Source of the DNA: Weizmannia acidilactici
GTDB lineage: Bacteria; Bacillota; Bacilli; Bacillales; Bacillaceae_C
Assembly: GCF_008974225.1 (NCBI RefSeq)
Contig: NZ_BKZR01000008.1
Span: forward strand, 38,668-102,667
DNA: 64,000 bases
Direction: 5' to 3'
Numbering within the stretch: position 1 is the stretch's first letter; each line of letters starts with the position of its first letter. Below the pieces are notes generated by a model that saw nothing but the letters and a program-made list of their open reading frames with translations, did not search any database and was not told the DNA's origin. A program made the position numbers and the translations under genes. Positions 7,546-16,778 of the stretch are shown in pieces.

Positions 7546-8955
7546 ATGAGCATCTTTAAGACTAAAGCAATCACTCGTCTTGTAGAAGAAACGCAGGGCA
7601 AACAAGGGCTGAAAAAAGCGCTTAGCTCATTGGACCTTACATTGCTGGGAATCGGCGCCATTATCGGGACGGGTATTTTCGTCTTGACCGGTGTGGCTGC
7701 GGCGAACTATTCAGGGCCGGCACTCGTCATTTCCTTTATTTTATCCGGCCTCGCCTGCGCATTTGCCGCTCTTTGTTATGCGGAATTTGCGGCAATGGTG
7801 CCGGTAGCGGGAAGTGCTTATACTTACGGGTATGCGGCGCTCGGCGAGTTTTGGGCATGGGTGATCGGCTGGGATTTGATCCTGGAATACGGCGTTGGGG
7901 TTGCGACCGTTGCGATCGGCTGGTCCGGTTACGCGGTAAACCTGCTGAATAACATCGGCATCCACCTGCCAAAAGCACTGACGCTTGCACCGATGGACGG
8001 CGGCATCGTAAATCTGCCGGCAATCCTGATCATCGGCTTGATTGCATTGCTCCTGATTTCGGGCGTTAAAGAGACATCGCGTTTAAACGGCCTGATCGTC
8101 GGCATTAAAGTCGCAGTTGTATTATTGTTCATTGTACTGGCAGTCGGACATGTCAAACCGGTGAACTGGCATCCGTTCATGCCGTTCGGTTTCAAAGGCG
8201 TGATTTCCGGTGCCGCAGTGATTTTCTTTGCCTACATCGGATTTGACGCGGTATCGACAGCCGCGGAAGAAACGCGCAATCCGCAAAAGGATATGCCGCG
8301 CGGAATTTTGTATTCGCTGTTGATCTGTACGGTTCTGTATATCGTTGTTTCTGCCATTTTAACCGGGGTTGTAAAATTCAGTATTTTCAGCAAACCGGAA
8401 GCTGCTTCTGCCCCTGTTGCTTATGCGCTGCAGCAAATCGGCATCCACTGGGGAGCGGCACTTGTTTCCGTCGGGGCGATCTGCGGGATCACTTCCGTAC
8501 TGCTTGTGATGATGTACGGGCAGACACGCGTATTATTTGCAATGTCACGCGACGGGCTTTTACCTAAAGTTTTCGGAAAAGTCAGTGAAAAACATAAAAC
8601 GCCGGCAACTTCCACTATTCTTGTTGCGATTGTAACGGCTGTGACTGCAGGTTTTCTGCCAATCAATATCGTTTCAGAACTGACCAATATCGGTACTTTG
8701 GTTGCGTTCGTCATCGTATGCGCGGCTGTGATCGTTCTCCGCTACAAGCGCCCGGATCTTGAACGCCCGTTTAAAACGCCGTTCGTTCCGGTTGTTCCGG
8801 TCCTGGGGATTCTGGCCTGCGGCACATTGATTGCGGGGCTCCAGCCGGCAACGCTGATCCGCTTCGTTGTCTGGTTTGCAATCGGCATGGTCGTTTACTT
8901 CGCATATGGCTACAGGCACAGCGCACTGCAGCTTGAAACAAAAAAATCAGCTTGA
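7546..8955 (+). CDS. APC-family amino acid permease (cationic/branched-chain type)
   Basis: Membrane permease of 469 residues with about 12 predicted spans. The first span has the APC consensus LLGIGAIIGTGIFVLTG; FFAYIGFDAVSTAAEETRNP marks the conserved loop after span 6. It resembles the CAT subgroup (B. subtilis YfnA, BcaP/YhdG), so substrates could be branched-chain or cationic amino acids; the sequence does not decide. Start ATG 7546 follows AGGAGG. Monocistronic, with its own promoter and terminator. A CodY-like box favours branched-chain uptake. Confidence 0.85.
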   Translation: MSIFKTKAITRLVEETQGKQGLKKALSSLDLTLLGIGAIIGTGIFVLTGVAAANYSGPALVISFILSGLACAFAALCYAEFAAMVPVAGSAYTYGYAALGEFWAWVIGWDLILEYGVGVATVAIGWSGYAVNLLNNIGIHLPKALTLAPMDGGIVNLPAILIIGLIALLLISGVKETSRLNGLIVGIKVAVVLLFIVLAVGHVKPVNWHPFMPFGFKGVISGAAVIFFAYIGFDAVSTAAEETRNPQKDMPRGILYSLLICTVLYIVVSAILTGVVKFSIFSKPEAASAPVAYALQQIGIHWGAALVSVGAICGITSVLLVMMYGQTRVLFAMSRDGLLPKVFGKVSEKHKTPATSTILVAIVTAVTAGFLPINIVSELTNIGTLVAFVIVCAAVIVLRYKRPDLERPFKTPFVPVVPVLGILACGTLIAGLQPATLIRFVVWFAIGMVVYFAYGYRHSALQLETKKSA

Positions 8956-8978
8956 ATAGAAAATCAATAATAAAAAAT

Positions 8979-9005
8979 GGACAGCCTGTGTGGGCTGTCC
9001 GTTTT
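8979..9005 (+). terminator. Terminator of the permease gene
   Basis: Perfect GGACAGCC...GGCTGTCC stem followed by GTTTT. The group II intron begins five bases later. Confidence 0.85.
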
Positions 9006-9009
9006 ACTG

Positions 9010-9609
9010 GTGCGCCTGGCATGGCTGCACGCTATAGGGTGAAAGTCCCGAATCGTGAAGGCAGTAGTAGCGATAGCTAACGCAAGGGTGTCCGTAGTGA
9101 TGCGGAATCTGAAGGAAGCGGGCGGCAAACCTCCGATTCTTGAGGAACACGAACCTCATATAAGGCTAGGTATTACTGGATGAGCTTACCAGACAAAGCA
9201 AAGTCCATACTGCCAAAGGTGATATAGAGTAAATGAGGCAGATAGGTGGAGGGAAATAGTCTTACCCGGTGATTGAAACGCCGACTCAGTTGGTAACCAG
9301 TCTAGTGATAGATTGATGAACAATCAGAAGTCAGCAGAGGTCATCGTACAAATAAGGTAGCTCCTCATTTGGAAGGACTGAACTGAACCATGTTCAATGA
9401 AGCAGATAATCCAAAGATGGACTTACTCAGTGGACAGAAACGGTGAATTTCGTGGGAGACATTGAGAGGGCTGAGAACTAAAGTGGTTTAAGGAGAGACA
9501 GAAAAGCATAACGGACAGTGAGACTACCCGACTGACTTCATGGAACTGCCGTATACGGAACCGTACGTGCGGTGGTGTGAGAGGACGGAGGTTAGTTATC
9601 TCCTCCTAC
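9010..9609 (+). mobile_element. Group II intron without reverse transcriptase ORF, copy 1
   Basis: The 5' end is GTGCGCC with the conserved AGGGTGAAAGTCCC shortly after. Domain V lies near 9546-9578 (GCCGTATACGG...CCGTACG) and domain VI near 9583-9609 (GGAGGTTAG...CTCCTCCTAC). The region where domain IV should hold a ~1.3 kb maturase gene contains only an 18-codon stub (MFNEADNPKMDLLSGQKR, from 9391) closed by TGA. Splicing and mobility would need a maturase supplied from elsewhere. Inserted right behind a terminator hairpin. The exact 3' end is uncertain by a few bases. Confidence 0.85.
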
Positions 9610-9673
9610 TCGATTTTTTTTTGCAGTTTTTTTCCATTTGGTATGAAGTATGGTGAATATAATACAGATTAAA

Positions 9674-9716
9674 CACCCCCCGATTGCGCAAATGCGTTCA
9701 CTGCAATCGGGGGGGT
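9674..9716 (-). terminator. Terminator of the lut operon
   Basis: CCCCCCGATTGC and GCAATCGGGGGG form a perfect 12-bp stem; on the minus strand it is followed by TGTTTAAT, a weak T-run. Confidence 0.7.
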
Positions 9717-9718
9717 GT

Positions 9719-10438
9719 TCACCTATCATTCACCACAAGATAAGCCGCTTTTACCGGGCCGTGGACGCCGACAATGAGGTTCATTTCGATATCGGCGGAG
9801 TTGCTTGGCCCCGTAATAAAATTAATGCAAGACGGAACCGTTTCGCCGTTTTTGATTTTCTCACGGATTTGGATGGCGGCCTGCGTCATGCGCGGCACAA
9901 TCGTACTTTTCGGCACAATTGCGATGTACGTTTTCGGCAGAAGGCTCACCGACCGGCCGCGTTCCTTGCTGCTGAACAGGACGACCGTGCCCGATTCGGC
10001 GAGTGTAATATCACTGAACGTAATGCCGACATTCGCCTTCTCGCAAAGTTTGATATTTTTTTCGCCGATGGCCGGGTCCCACACATGCACATCCATCCCC
10101 ATCTTTGGCCAGCCTTCTTGAATCAGCGGGGTTAAGCCGAATGTTTCGAACCGCTGATCATCCCAAAGCGAAACCGGCCCGCCGCCGTACAGTTCAACTA
10201 CTTCATTCAGTTTTCCCGGCAAAGCCTTTACATCTGTTTCAAAAAAATCGACGTGGACGTTGAGCGACTGCTGCCTTAAAACTTCAAGCAGTTCTTCTTT
10301 GCTGGCCTGCGGCAACACTTCATATTGCGGCTTGTGCTTGTAATCCGGGCGTTTTACACCTGAAGCCATTGGTTTTCTGCCGAGCTTGCCTGCAATGTTC
10401 GCTAAAAATGCGTCCCGATTTTGGATGGTTCCGTTCAT
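9719..10438 (-). CDS. lutC: Lactate utilization protein LutC
   Basis: Third component of the LutABC enzyme that oxidises L-lactate to pyruvate. 239 residues with the LUD (DUF162) domain; recognisable pieces are GITFSDITLAESGTVVLFSS and SLLPKTYIAIVPKSTIVP, ending NLIVGVHGPVKAAYLVVND. No membrane segment or iron-sulfur cysteines. It follows lutB after 21 bases and ends the operon. Confidence 0.93.
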   Translation of the reverse strand: MNGTIQNRDAFLANIAGKLGRKPMASGVKRPDYKHKPQYEVLPQASKEELLEVLRQQSLNVHVDFFETDVKALPGKLNEVVELYGGGPVSLWDDQRFETFGLTPLIQEGWPKMGMDVHVWDPAIGEKNIKLCEKANVGITFSDITLAESGTVVLFSSKERGRSVSLLPKTYIAIVPKSTIVPRMTQAAIQIREKIKNGETVPSCINFITGPSNSADIEMNLIVGVHGPVKAAYLVVNDR

Positions 10439-10459
10439 TTTGCTTGCCTCCTTACCCCC

Positions 10460-11881
10460 TTATTGATTTTCTTTTTTGCGTTTTTCAAACCAGTCGCGAA
10501 ACGTTTCTTTGTTCGGCGCAGGGAAATCGCGCACATCGGTCCAAGGTTTCATCGGCCCCGGTCCTTTATGGATCGTATCATCCTTCAAAAGCGGGCGGAC
10601 GACTTTAGAAGCAACTTTTGCCCCCATGCCGTAAAGCCCCGGTTTCGAAGCGCCGATTCCAAACGCCTTCATGAGCAGCCTTTCTGCAACCGGCGAACGT
10701 TTTTCTTTTTCCGCGATCACTTGGCGGTGTTTAATCAGCAGCTCGTGCAGCGGGATTTTGACCGGGCAGACTTCCGTGCAGGCGCCGCAAAGCGATGAAG
10801 CGTACGGGAGTTCTTTGTAGTTGTCGTAGCCGCCGAGCAGCGGGCTTAATACCGCGCCGATCGGGCCCGGATAAATCGAACCGTACGAATGGCCGCCGAT
10901 ATTCCGGTAGACCGGACAGACGTTGATGCAGGCCGCACAACGGATGCACTGCAGCACCGGCTGGAATTCGGTGCCGAGAATATCGGAACGCCCGTTGTCC
11001 ACAATGACGAGATGGAATTCTTCCGGACCGTCGACATCGCCTTCTTCTTTCGGACCGGTAATTGTCGTAATATAGCTCGTCAGCCGCTGCCCGACCGCGC
11101 TTCTTGTCAGCAGGCTTACCAAAACCTCAAATTCTTCAAAAGTCGGGACAAGCCGTTCCATTCCCATGACGGCGATTTGCGTTTTCGGGAGCGTCGTGAC
11201 CATGTCGGCATTCCCTTCATTCGTGACAAGGCCGACAGAACCGCTTTCGGCAATCGCAAAATTGCATCCCGTAATGCCGACTTCAGCGGATAAAAATTCT
11301 TTGCGCAGCACCTCACGCGCAAATTGGGCAAGTTCTTCCGGCTTTTCCGTCCCCGTGTAGCCCAACCGGTCCCTGAACACGTCCCGGATCTGTTCTTTGT
11401 TTTTATGTAAGGCAGGCGCGACGATGTGGGAAGGGTGGTCCTGCCCGACCTGTAAAATGTATTCGCCGAGGTCGGATTCCACCACAGTGCAACCCGCTTC
11501 CTGGAGGTATTCATTCAAGCCGATTTCTTCTGTCACCATCGACTTCGATTTAATCACTTTTTTCGCGTTCTTTTTTTGCACGACTTCTTTGATATATTGG
11601 CTTGCCTCATCAGCGGTCTGCGCAAAAAACACATGGCCTCCGCGTTTCGAAACATTTTCGCTTAATTGATAGAGATAATAGTCCAGATGGTTTAAGACGT
11701 GCTGGCGGATTTCTTCGCCGAGCGAGCGCCATTCTTCCCAGTTCCCCAGTTCATTGGCAGCCGCCAGCCGGTTTGTCTGGAGCCGCTCCTGGGCACTTCG
11801 GACGGCGCCCCGCATAAAATCGTCCCGGATGCCTTCTTCCACTCTACTTTTAAACTTTTGGTCACTGATCGATAAACCCAT
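10460..11881 (-). CDS. lutB: Lactate utilization iron-sulfur protein LutB
   Basis: 473-residue cytosolic protein. The N-terminal two thirds is a LUD domain (VGITGCNFAIAESGSVGLVTNEGNAD), followed by two 4Fe-4S motifs, CIRCAACINVCPVYR near residue 305 and CGACTEVCPVKIPL near 355, then the LutB C-terminal domain. It passes electrons within the LutABC complex. ATG 11881 follows AAAGGGGTG; the frame is open ten codons further up, inside lutA, without a better site. Confidence 0.93.
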   Translation of the reverse strand: MGLSISDQKFKSRVEEGIRDDFMRGAVRSAQERLQTNRLAAANELGNWEEWRSLGEEIRQHVLNHLDYYLYQLSENVSKRGGHVFFAQTADEASQYIKEVVQKKNAKKVIKSKSMVTEEIGLNEYLQEAGCTVVESDLGEYILQVGQDHPSHIVAPALHKNKEQIRDVFRDRLGYTGTEKPEELAQFAREVLRKEFLSAEVGITGCNFAIAESGSVGLVTNEGNADMVTTLPKTQIAVMGMERLVPTFEEFEVLVSLLTRSAVGQRLTSYITTITGPKEEGDVDGPEEFHLVIVDNGRSDILGTEFQPVLQCIRCAACINVCPVYRNIGGHSYGSIYPGPIGAVLSPLLGGYDNYKELPYASSLCGACTEVCPVKIPLHELLIKHRQVIAEKEKRSPVAERLLMKAFGIGASKPGLYGMGAKVASKVVRPLLKDDTIHKGPGPMKPWTDVRDFPAPNKETFRDWFEKRKKENQ

Positions 11882-11907
11882 TTGTTTCACCCCTTTACCG
11901 TGTTTTT

Positions 11908-12627
11908 TCAATCCCTGCTGTTCAAGACTTCGGCAATATGCATGATTTTAATCGGTTTCCCTTTTCGCTGCATCCGGCCGCCGACGTTCATTAAACAGCC
12001 GCAGTCGCCGCCGATTAAATAGTCCGCGCCCGTTTCCTCAACATGTTCCACTTTTTCATCGACCATTTGCTCGGAGATTTCGCTCATTTTTACGGAGAAT
12101 GTGCCGCCGAATCCGCAGCATGTCAACGCGTTTGGCAGTGGGACAAATTCAAGGCCGCGTACATGTTTTAATAGTCTCATAGGCGCATCTTTCACGCCGA
12201 GCAGGCGCGTCATATGGCATGAAGGATGGTACGTGGCTTTGCCGTGCAGGCTTGCCCCGACATCTTCGACTTTTAAAACATCCACAAGGAACTGCGTAAA
12301 TTCATACGTTTTTTCCGCCAATGCTTTCGCTTTCGGCTCCCATTCCGGGTCTCCCGCGAAAATTTTCGGATATTCTTTGAACATATACGCGCACGAGCCC
12401 GACGGTGAAACAACATAATCGGCGTCTTCAAACGTTCTCATCATTTGTTTCATCGCAGGCTTTGTGTCTTCCAAATAGCCGCTATTGTAGGACGGCTGCC
12501 CGCAGCAGATCTGGCCTTTTGGAAAATCGACTTCACAGCCCTGCCTTTCCAGCACTTCCACCATTGCTTTCCCGACATCCGCTTTAAACATATCGACAAG
12601 ACAAGTGATGAACAAACTCACTTTCAC
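11908..12627 (-). CDS. lutA: Lactate utilization protein LutA (CCG-domain)
   Basis: First gene of the lut operon, 239 residues. Two cysteine-rich CCG domains are visible: ICCGQPSYNSGY with an upstream CL pair, and TYHPSCHMTRLLG followed by LTCCGFGGTFSVK, resembling the GlpC/heterodisulfide reductase fold. The start VKVSLFITCLVDMF matches LutA when read from GTG 12627, six bases after AGAAGGTG; the frame runs on to 12660. No lutR or lutP gene lies nearby, so the regulator and lactate permease must be elsewhere. Confidence 0.92.
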   Translation of the reverse strand: MKVSLFITCLVDMFKADVGKAMVEVLERQGCEVDFPKGQICCGQPSYNSGYLEDTKPAMKQMMRTFEDADYVVSPSGSCAYMFKEYPKIFAGDPEWEPKAKALAEKTYEFTQFLVDVLKVEDVGASLHGKATYHPSCHMTRLLGVKDAPMRLLKHVRGLEFVPLPNALTCCGFGGTFSVKMSEISEQMVDEKVEHVEETGADYLIGGDCGCLMNVGGRMQRKGKPIKIMHIAEVLNSRD

Positions 12628-12680
12628 AGTTTTCACCTTCTTAAAAATTAGATAAATCATCAGATGATCGGATTTATATT

Positions 12681-12710
12681 ATTATACTCCTTATAGTGAA
12701 AACTTGTCAA
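12681..12710 (-). promoter_or_regulatory. Promoter of lutABC
   Basis: Consensus -35 TTGACA and -10 TATAAT on the minus strand, separated by 18 bp. Start of transcription near 12674. Confidence 0.75.
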
Positions 12711-12870
12711 TGAAAGAGTTTGCAAGAAATGAAACCCTTTTCTTTTTATTTTACCGTTTGAGAAAGTCTTTACCACTGAAAAACATTATACAATAATTTA
12801 AAAAATTTACATTTTTCGATTGCAACCTTAACATAAAAGCATAAATGCTTTTTACGGAGGGGGTGGAACT

Positions 12871-13454
12871 ATGGTGACGTTGGAAAAACTTGTTGAACTG
12901 CCCGCCTTCAGCCGGATTGCGCTTGTTGCCGGGAAAGCGGGGATCAGCCGGGCGGTGGCGGGGGTCAATGTGACGGAGAGTGTGGACTGGGCGCAATTTT
13001 TCAAGCCGAACGAGCTGCTTGTCACGACTGGGATCAGCATGGCAAATGATCCGGAAAAATTAACGGAGATGGTCAAATTTGCTTTCCAGCGGCATGCGGC
13101 TGGGATCGTCATCAATACGGGCCCTTATATTCCGGAAATTCCGCTTAAGGTCTTTCAGTTCGCCGATGTGCATCATTTCCCTGTTTTTCAAATGCCTTGG
13201 GAACTCAGGGTTGCCGATTTGATCAAAATCACGGTGCAGTTTTTGATGATGGAACAACACAGGCAGACCCTCGCACAGCAAACCCTCGTGGAACTGCTTT
13301 TCAATCCGGGGTTGGATAAGGAGCATATCCAGAACTAACTTTCCAAATTCGGTTTCGGGAAAAATGCGGATTACGGCATCATTGTATGCACCCAAAGAGA
13401 TATGGAGCAGCCGGATATGCTGCCGTTTGCGCAAACGATTGAACGCTTTAAAAG
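12871..13454 (+). pseudogene. Truncated PucR-family regulator
   Basis: The first 155 codons encode the PucR N-terminal domain (MVTLEKLVELPAFSRIALVAGKAG..., ELLVTTGISM, AGIVINTGPYIPEIP). A TAA at 13336 interrupts the frame; PucR-like sequence continues in the same frame (LSKFGFGKNADYGIIVCTQRDM) to about 13450. There it runs into an out-of-frame dihydropyrimidinase fragment, so the C-terminal helix-turn-helix is missing. PucR proteins control purine or pyrimidine breakdown. Non-functional by two independent lesions: a nonsense codon and a deletion. Confidence 0.8.
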
Positions 13455-13954
13455 CAGGAATTCTGCAAACGCTCGGGTCAGACCAGTTCTCTTTTAACTT
13501 TAACGGAAAAAAACAGCTCGGGCGCAATTATTTTTCGAAAATTTCGAACGTCGGACCGTTTATTGAAGACCGGATCAGCATTCTCTTTTCTGAAGGTGTG
13601 AAAAAAGGCATCCTGACGTTAAACCGGTTTGTCGATATTGTTTCCACCCAGCCGGCGAAACTGTTCGGCTTGTTCCCGGAGAAAGGAACGATTGCAGTAG
13701 GGGCAGATGCGGACCTGGTGATTTTTGATCCGGAAGTGAAGCGTGTGATTTCCGCGAGAACCCATCATATGAACGTAGACTACAGCGCATTTGAAGGGAT
13801 GGAAATTATCGGGGAGCCGGTCTCCGTTTTATGCCGCGGAAATTTCGTTATCAAAGACAAACAGTTTGTCGGTGAACCGGGGAGCGGAAAATATCTCAAA
13901 CGGAAAAAATTCAATGAAGGCATTTTACAGTTCCCGGCTGCAGCCACTGTATAA
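13454..13954 (+). pseudogene. 3' fragment of dihydropyrimidinase (hydantoinase)
   Basis: From about AGILQTLGSDQFSF to the end this is the C-terminal third of a dihydropyrimidinase (D-hydantoinase), the enzyme that opens dihydrouracil in reductive pyrimidine degradation. The zinc-ligand Asp of GSD is present, and RFVDIVSTQPAKLFGLFPEKGTIAVG and the MNVDYSAFEG segment are conserved. The N-terminal two thirds with the other metal ligands is gone, and GRNYFSKISNVGP looks decayed from the usual GRDDFTKIPNGGP. Fused by deletion to the upstream regulator relic. Confidence 0.82.
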
Positions 13955-13966
13955 AGGAGGAGGTTC

Positions 13967-14187
13967 ATGCGCGAATCAGAATTATTTAAACAAGAAAAAT
14001 CCGAGATTGACATCTGCTCGAAAATGGATTTAAAATTTCGAAAGCGGTGGAAGATGTGTATGGGTCCGCTGTCACCTTTACAAAAAATAAAGGTTTTTCA
14101 ATACTGCCGTACGCCGGAAGGAAGAAAATATTTTCCGCTAAAAATGTGATTGCAGGAATTAGAGGGAGCTGTCCCAAAAGTCAGTAG
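13967..14187 (+). pseudogene. Short decayed coding remnant after dihydropyrimidinase
   Basis: A strong AAAGGAGGAGG site precedes ATG 13967 (MRESELFKQEKSEIDICSKM...). About 22 codons on, the plausible frame shifts to 14035-14187 (ISKAVEDVYGSAVTFTKNKG...). I do not recognise the family. Position and ribosome site suggest the next gene of the former pyrimidine operon, now frameshifted and truncated. Confidence 0.35.
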
Positions 14188-14238
14188 ATTGACCAGTGGG
14201 CACCCCTTTTTTTATGTAAGGTAATGTTATCTGAGAAT

Positions 14239-14365
14239 GTTGATGATCGCGAAATTCAATCGCTTTCCGCACGTGCCGAGAGCCTCCTCGCTCGTCCCTC
14301 AGCACGAGGGGTCTCTTCTTGCTCGCTTTTCCCGCAGGAGTCTCGTGAATTTTGCGATCATCAAC
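14239..14365. repeat. Inverted-repeat (MITE-like) element, copy 2
   Basis: GTTGATGATCGC and GCGATCATCAAC are perfect terminal inverted repeats, extended by AAATTCA/TGAATTT. The core GAGCCTCCTCGCT...TCTCTTCTTGCTCGC matches the element at 6986-7106. No open reading frame. Confidence 0.7.
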
Positions 14366-14425
14366 GAGTCATATACAGAGAAAATGTAAAAAAACCGCCT
14401 TTCCATTATGATGCAAACATTGAAT

Positions 14426-14455
14426 GCCCGACAGCCTGGTGCTGCCGGGCTTTTC
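14426..14455 (+). terminator. Terminator preceding intron copy 2
   Basis: GCCCGACAGC-CTGGT-GCTGCCGGGC (one mismatch) followed by TTTTCT; the intron starts at 14460. Confidence 0.75.
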
Positions 14456-14459
14456 TACG

Positions 14460-15110
14460 GTGCGCCTAGCATGGCTGCACGCTATAGGGTGAAAGTCCCG
14501 AAACGCGAAGGCAGTAGTAGCGATAGCCTAACGCAAGGGTGTTCGTAGTGATGCGGAATCTGAAGGAAGCGGGCGGCAAACCTCCGATTCTTGAGGAACA
14601 TGAACCTCATACAAGGCTAGGTATCATTGGATGAGCTTGCGTAACAAAGCAAAGTCCGTACTGCCAAAGGTGATACAGCGTAAATGAGGCAGATAGGTGG
14701 AGGGAAAGAGTGCAGTCTTACCCAGGGAGGTCTGACTGATATGCCGACTCAGTTGGTAACTAACCTAGTGATAGGTTATTGAACAGTCAGAAGTCAGCAG
14801 AGGTCATAGTACAAATAAGGTAGTTCCTCATTTGGAAGGACTGAACCATGAAGGAGTGTGGAATAAACTCGAATTTCACTTTGTTCAATGAAGCAGACAA
14901 TCCAAAGATGGACTTACTCAGTGGATAGAAACGGTGAATTCCGTGGGAGACATTGAGAGGGCTGAGAACTAAAGTGGTTTAAGGAGAGACAGAAAAGCAT
15001 AACGGATAGTGAGATACCAAATCACTATCCGACTGACTTCATGGAACCGCCGTATACGGAACCGTACGTACGGTGGTGTGAGAGGACGGAGGTTAGTCAC
15101 CTCCTCCTAC
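14460..15110 (+). mobile_element. Group II intron without reverse transcriptase ORF, copy 2
   Basis: Close copy of the intron at 9010, with the same GTGCGCC start, AGGGTGAAAGTCCC element, domain V (near 15047-15079) and domain VI (near 15084-15110). It is about 50 bases longer. It keeps a longer maturase stub from ATG 14849 (MKECGINSNFTLFNEADNPK, then MDLLSG) closed by TAG at about 14927, then goes straight into the 3' part of domain IV. The two stubs share ..FNEADNPKMDLLSG, so both descend from an intron whose maturase gene was deleted. Confidence 0.85.
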
Positions 15111-15243
15111 TTGATTGCCATATAACGGAAAAATCCCCATATATTATTTATCCAATTAGCAATTTACCATTTTATCAAACTAAAGATATGCGTTAAAATA
15201 ATATCATGAATTGAAATGAGAACAATCTAGAAGGTGGACATAA

Positions 15244-16647
15244 ATGGATAAAAAATGGGGTTTATGGACGTTAACAATGTTTGTCGTAGGAAATATGGTG
15301 GGCGGTGGGATCTTTATGCTGCCGGCGAACCTGGCGCAAGTTTCGGGCGTACTCGGTTCGACGTTGGCATGGCTGCTGACCGGGTTCGGCGTCTTGACGA
15401 TCGCGCTTGTGTTCGGAAATCTGGCAATCCGCAAACCGGAATTAAAAGCAGGGCCGCAAAGCTATGCCCAATCATTGTTTAAATCGAAAAAAGCGGGCAG
15501 AATCGCCGGCTACAGCATGGCATGGGGCTACTGGGCGGCCAACTGGGCTGCCACTGCTTCCGTCATCATTTCGTTTGCCGGCTATTTGACGACCTTTTTC
15601 CCGATCATGCAGAGCACGAAAATCATGGTTTCGATCGGATCTTTCCAATTGGAAACTGGGAAATTCCTGACATTCGTTGTATGTACGGCGATGCTGTGGG
15701 GCATCCAGTGGATTCTCGCCCAAAATTTTAACAGCGGCGGGAAAATGAACCTCGTTGCAACGGTGACAAAAGTGCTCGGCTTTATGATGTTCATTGTCAT
15801 CACGGTCTTTGCCTTTGATGACGCCAACTTCGGCAATGCGAAAGCTTTCGTGGATGCAAAGGGTAACGCCGTTCCGCTCGGCGGCCAGATCAATGGCGCG
15901 GCGATCTCGACATTATGGGCATTTGTCGGCATTGAGTCGGCCGTCATGCTTTCCAACCGCGCGAAATCGCAAAAAGATGTAAAAAAAGCAACACTGCTCG
16001 GCCTGCTCATTTCGATGCTCATTTATGTCGGCATTACGCTGCTTACGATGGGAGCCTTGTCTCAAGCTGAACTGCGCGCATCGCAAAAACCGCTTGTCGA
16101 TGCGCTCGGGCAGGTACTCGGTGCAAACGGCCAGTATATTTTGGCGGCATTGGCGCTGATCTCGCTGTTCGGTTCAACGGTCGGCTGGATTATTGTCAGC
16201 TCCGAAGTGCCGTACCAGGCGGCGAAAGCCGGGCTGTTCCCGGAACTTTTCGGAAAAAGCAATGGCAAAGGCTCGCCGGTCCGTTCACTAACCGTAACGA
16301 ATATCATGACGCAAATCTTCTTATTCTCCACCGTTTCCGGTACGATTTCGGAGGCATATGATTTTGCGATTGTTGTGGCGACATTGGCATACTTGATCCC
16401 GTACCTCGTTTCGGTCATATACCAGTTCAAACTGGTTCTGACCGGGGAAACGTATACGACTTTGCGCACCCGCATAACAGATGGTATCATGACCGCGATG
16501 GCGCTTGTTTATTCAGTGTGGGTGATTATCACCGGCACTGCCGATTTAAATACGTTCTTCCTCGGCATCGGGCTGTTTATCGTAGGATTGGTTTTGTACC
16601 CGGTTCTGATGAGGGAAAACATGGCATTGAAAGAAGTGTTGAATTAA
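15244..16647 (+). CDS. APA-family basic amino acid permease or antiporter (ArcD/YvsH-like)
   Basis: 467-residue membrane protein with 12-13 predicted spans. The first span TMFVVGNMVGGGIFMLPANLAQ is the APA-type motif, and TLWAFVGIESAVMLSNRAKSQ matches arginine/ornithine or lysine exchangers. B. subtilis YvsH and ArcD-like antiporters are the nearest families I recognise. Start ATG 15244 follows AGAAGGTGG. Monocistronic. No arc genes accompany it, so exchange with ornithine is not implied by context. Confidence 0.82.
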   Translation: MDKKWGLWTLTMFVVGNMVGGGIFMLPANLAQVSGVLGSTLAWLLTGFGVLTIALVFGNLAIRKPELKAGPQSYAQSLFKSKKAGRIAGYSMAWGYWAANWAATASVIISFAGYLTTFFPIMQSTKIMVSIGSFQLETGKFLTFVVCTAMLWGIQWILAQNFNSGGKMNLVATVTKVLGFMMFIVITVFAFDDANFGNAKAFVDAKGNAVPLGGQINGAAISTLWAFVGIESAVMLSNRAKSQKDVKKATLLGLLISMLIYVGITLLTMGALSQAELRASQKPLVDALGQVLGANGQYILAALALISLFGSTVGWIIVSSEVPYQAAKAGLFPELFGKSNGKGSPVRSLTVTNIMTQIFLFSTVSGTISEAYDFAIVVATLAYLIPYLVSVIYQFKLVLTGETYTTLRTRITDGIMTAMALVYSVWVIITGTADLNTFFLGIGLFIVGLVLYPVLMRENMALKEVLN

Positions 16648-16655
16648 CAAAAAGT

Positions 16656-16699
16656 AAGGAAACCCGTCGGGAAGACAATACTTCTCGACGGATTTCCTT
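16656..16699 (+). terminator. Terminator of the permease gene
   Basis: Long stem AAGGAAACCCGTCGGGAAG / CTTCTCGACGGATTTCCTT around ACAATA. The T-run is poor, so it may also act on RNA stability. Confidence 0.55.
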
Positions 16700-16778
16700 C
16701 GATTCGGACATAGGATTGAAAATTCAATAAATTTCTGCGGATCCTTCGATTTTAGTAAAGGGGCGGAGGATCTTTTTC

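Noticed and set aside
9391..9450. Short ORF in intron copy 1 as a real gene
   Set aside because: It is the truncated N-terminus of the maturase, with a match in copy 2; too short to be functional.
13364..13460. ORF starting at 13364 as a complete gene
   Set aside because: Its first 30 codons are PucR sequence read out of frame; only the part after 13454 is dihydropyrimidinase.
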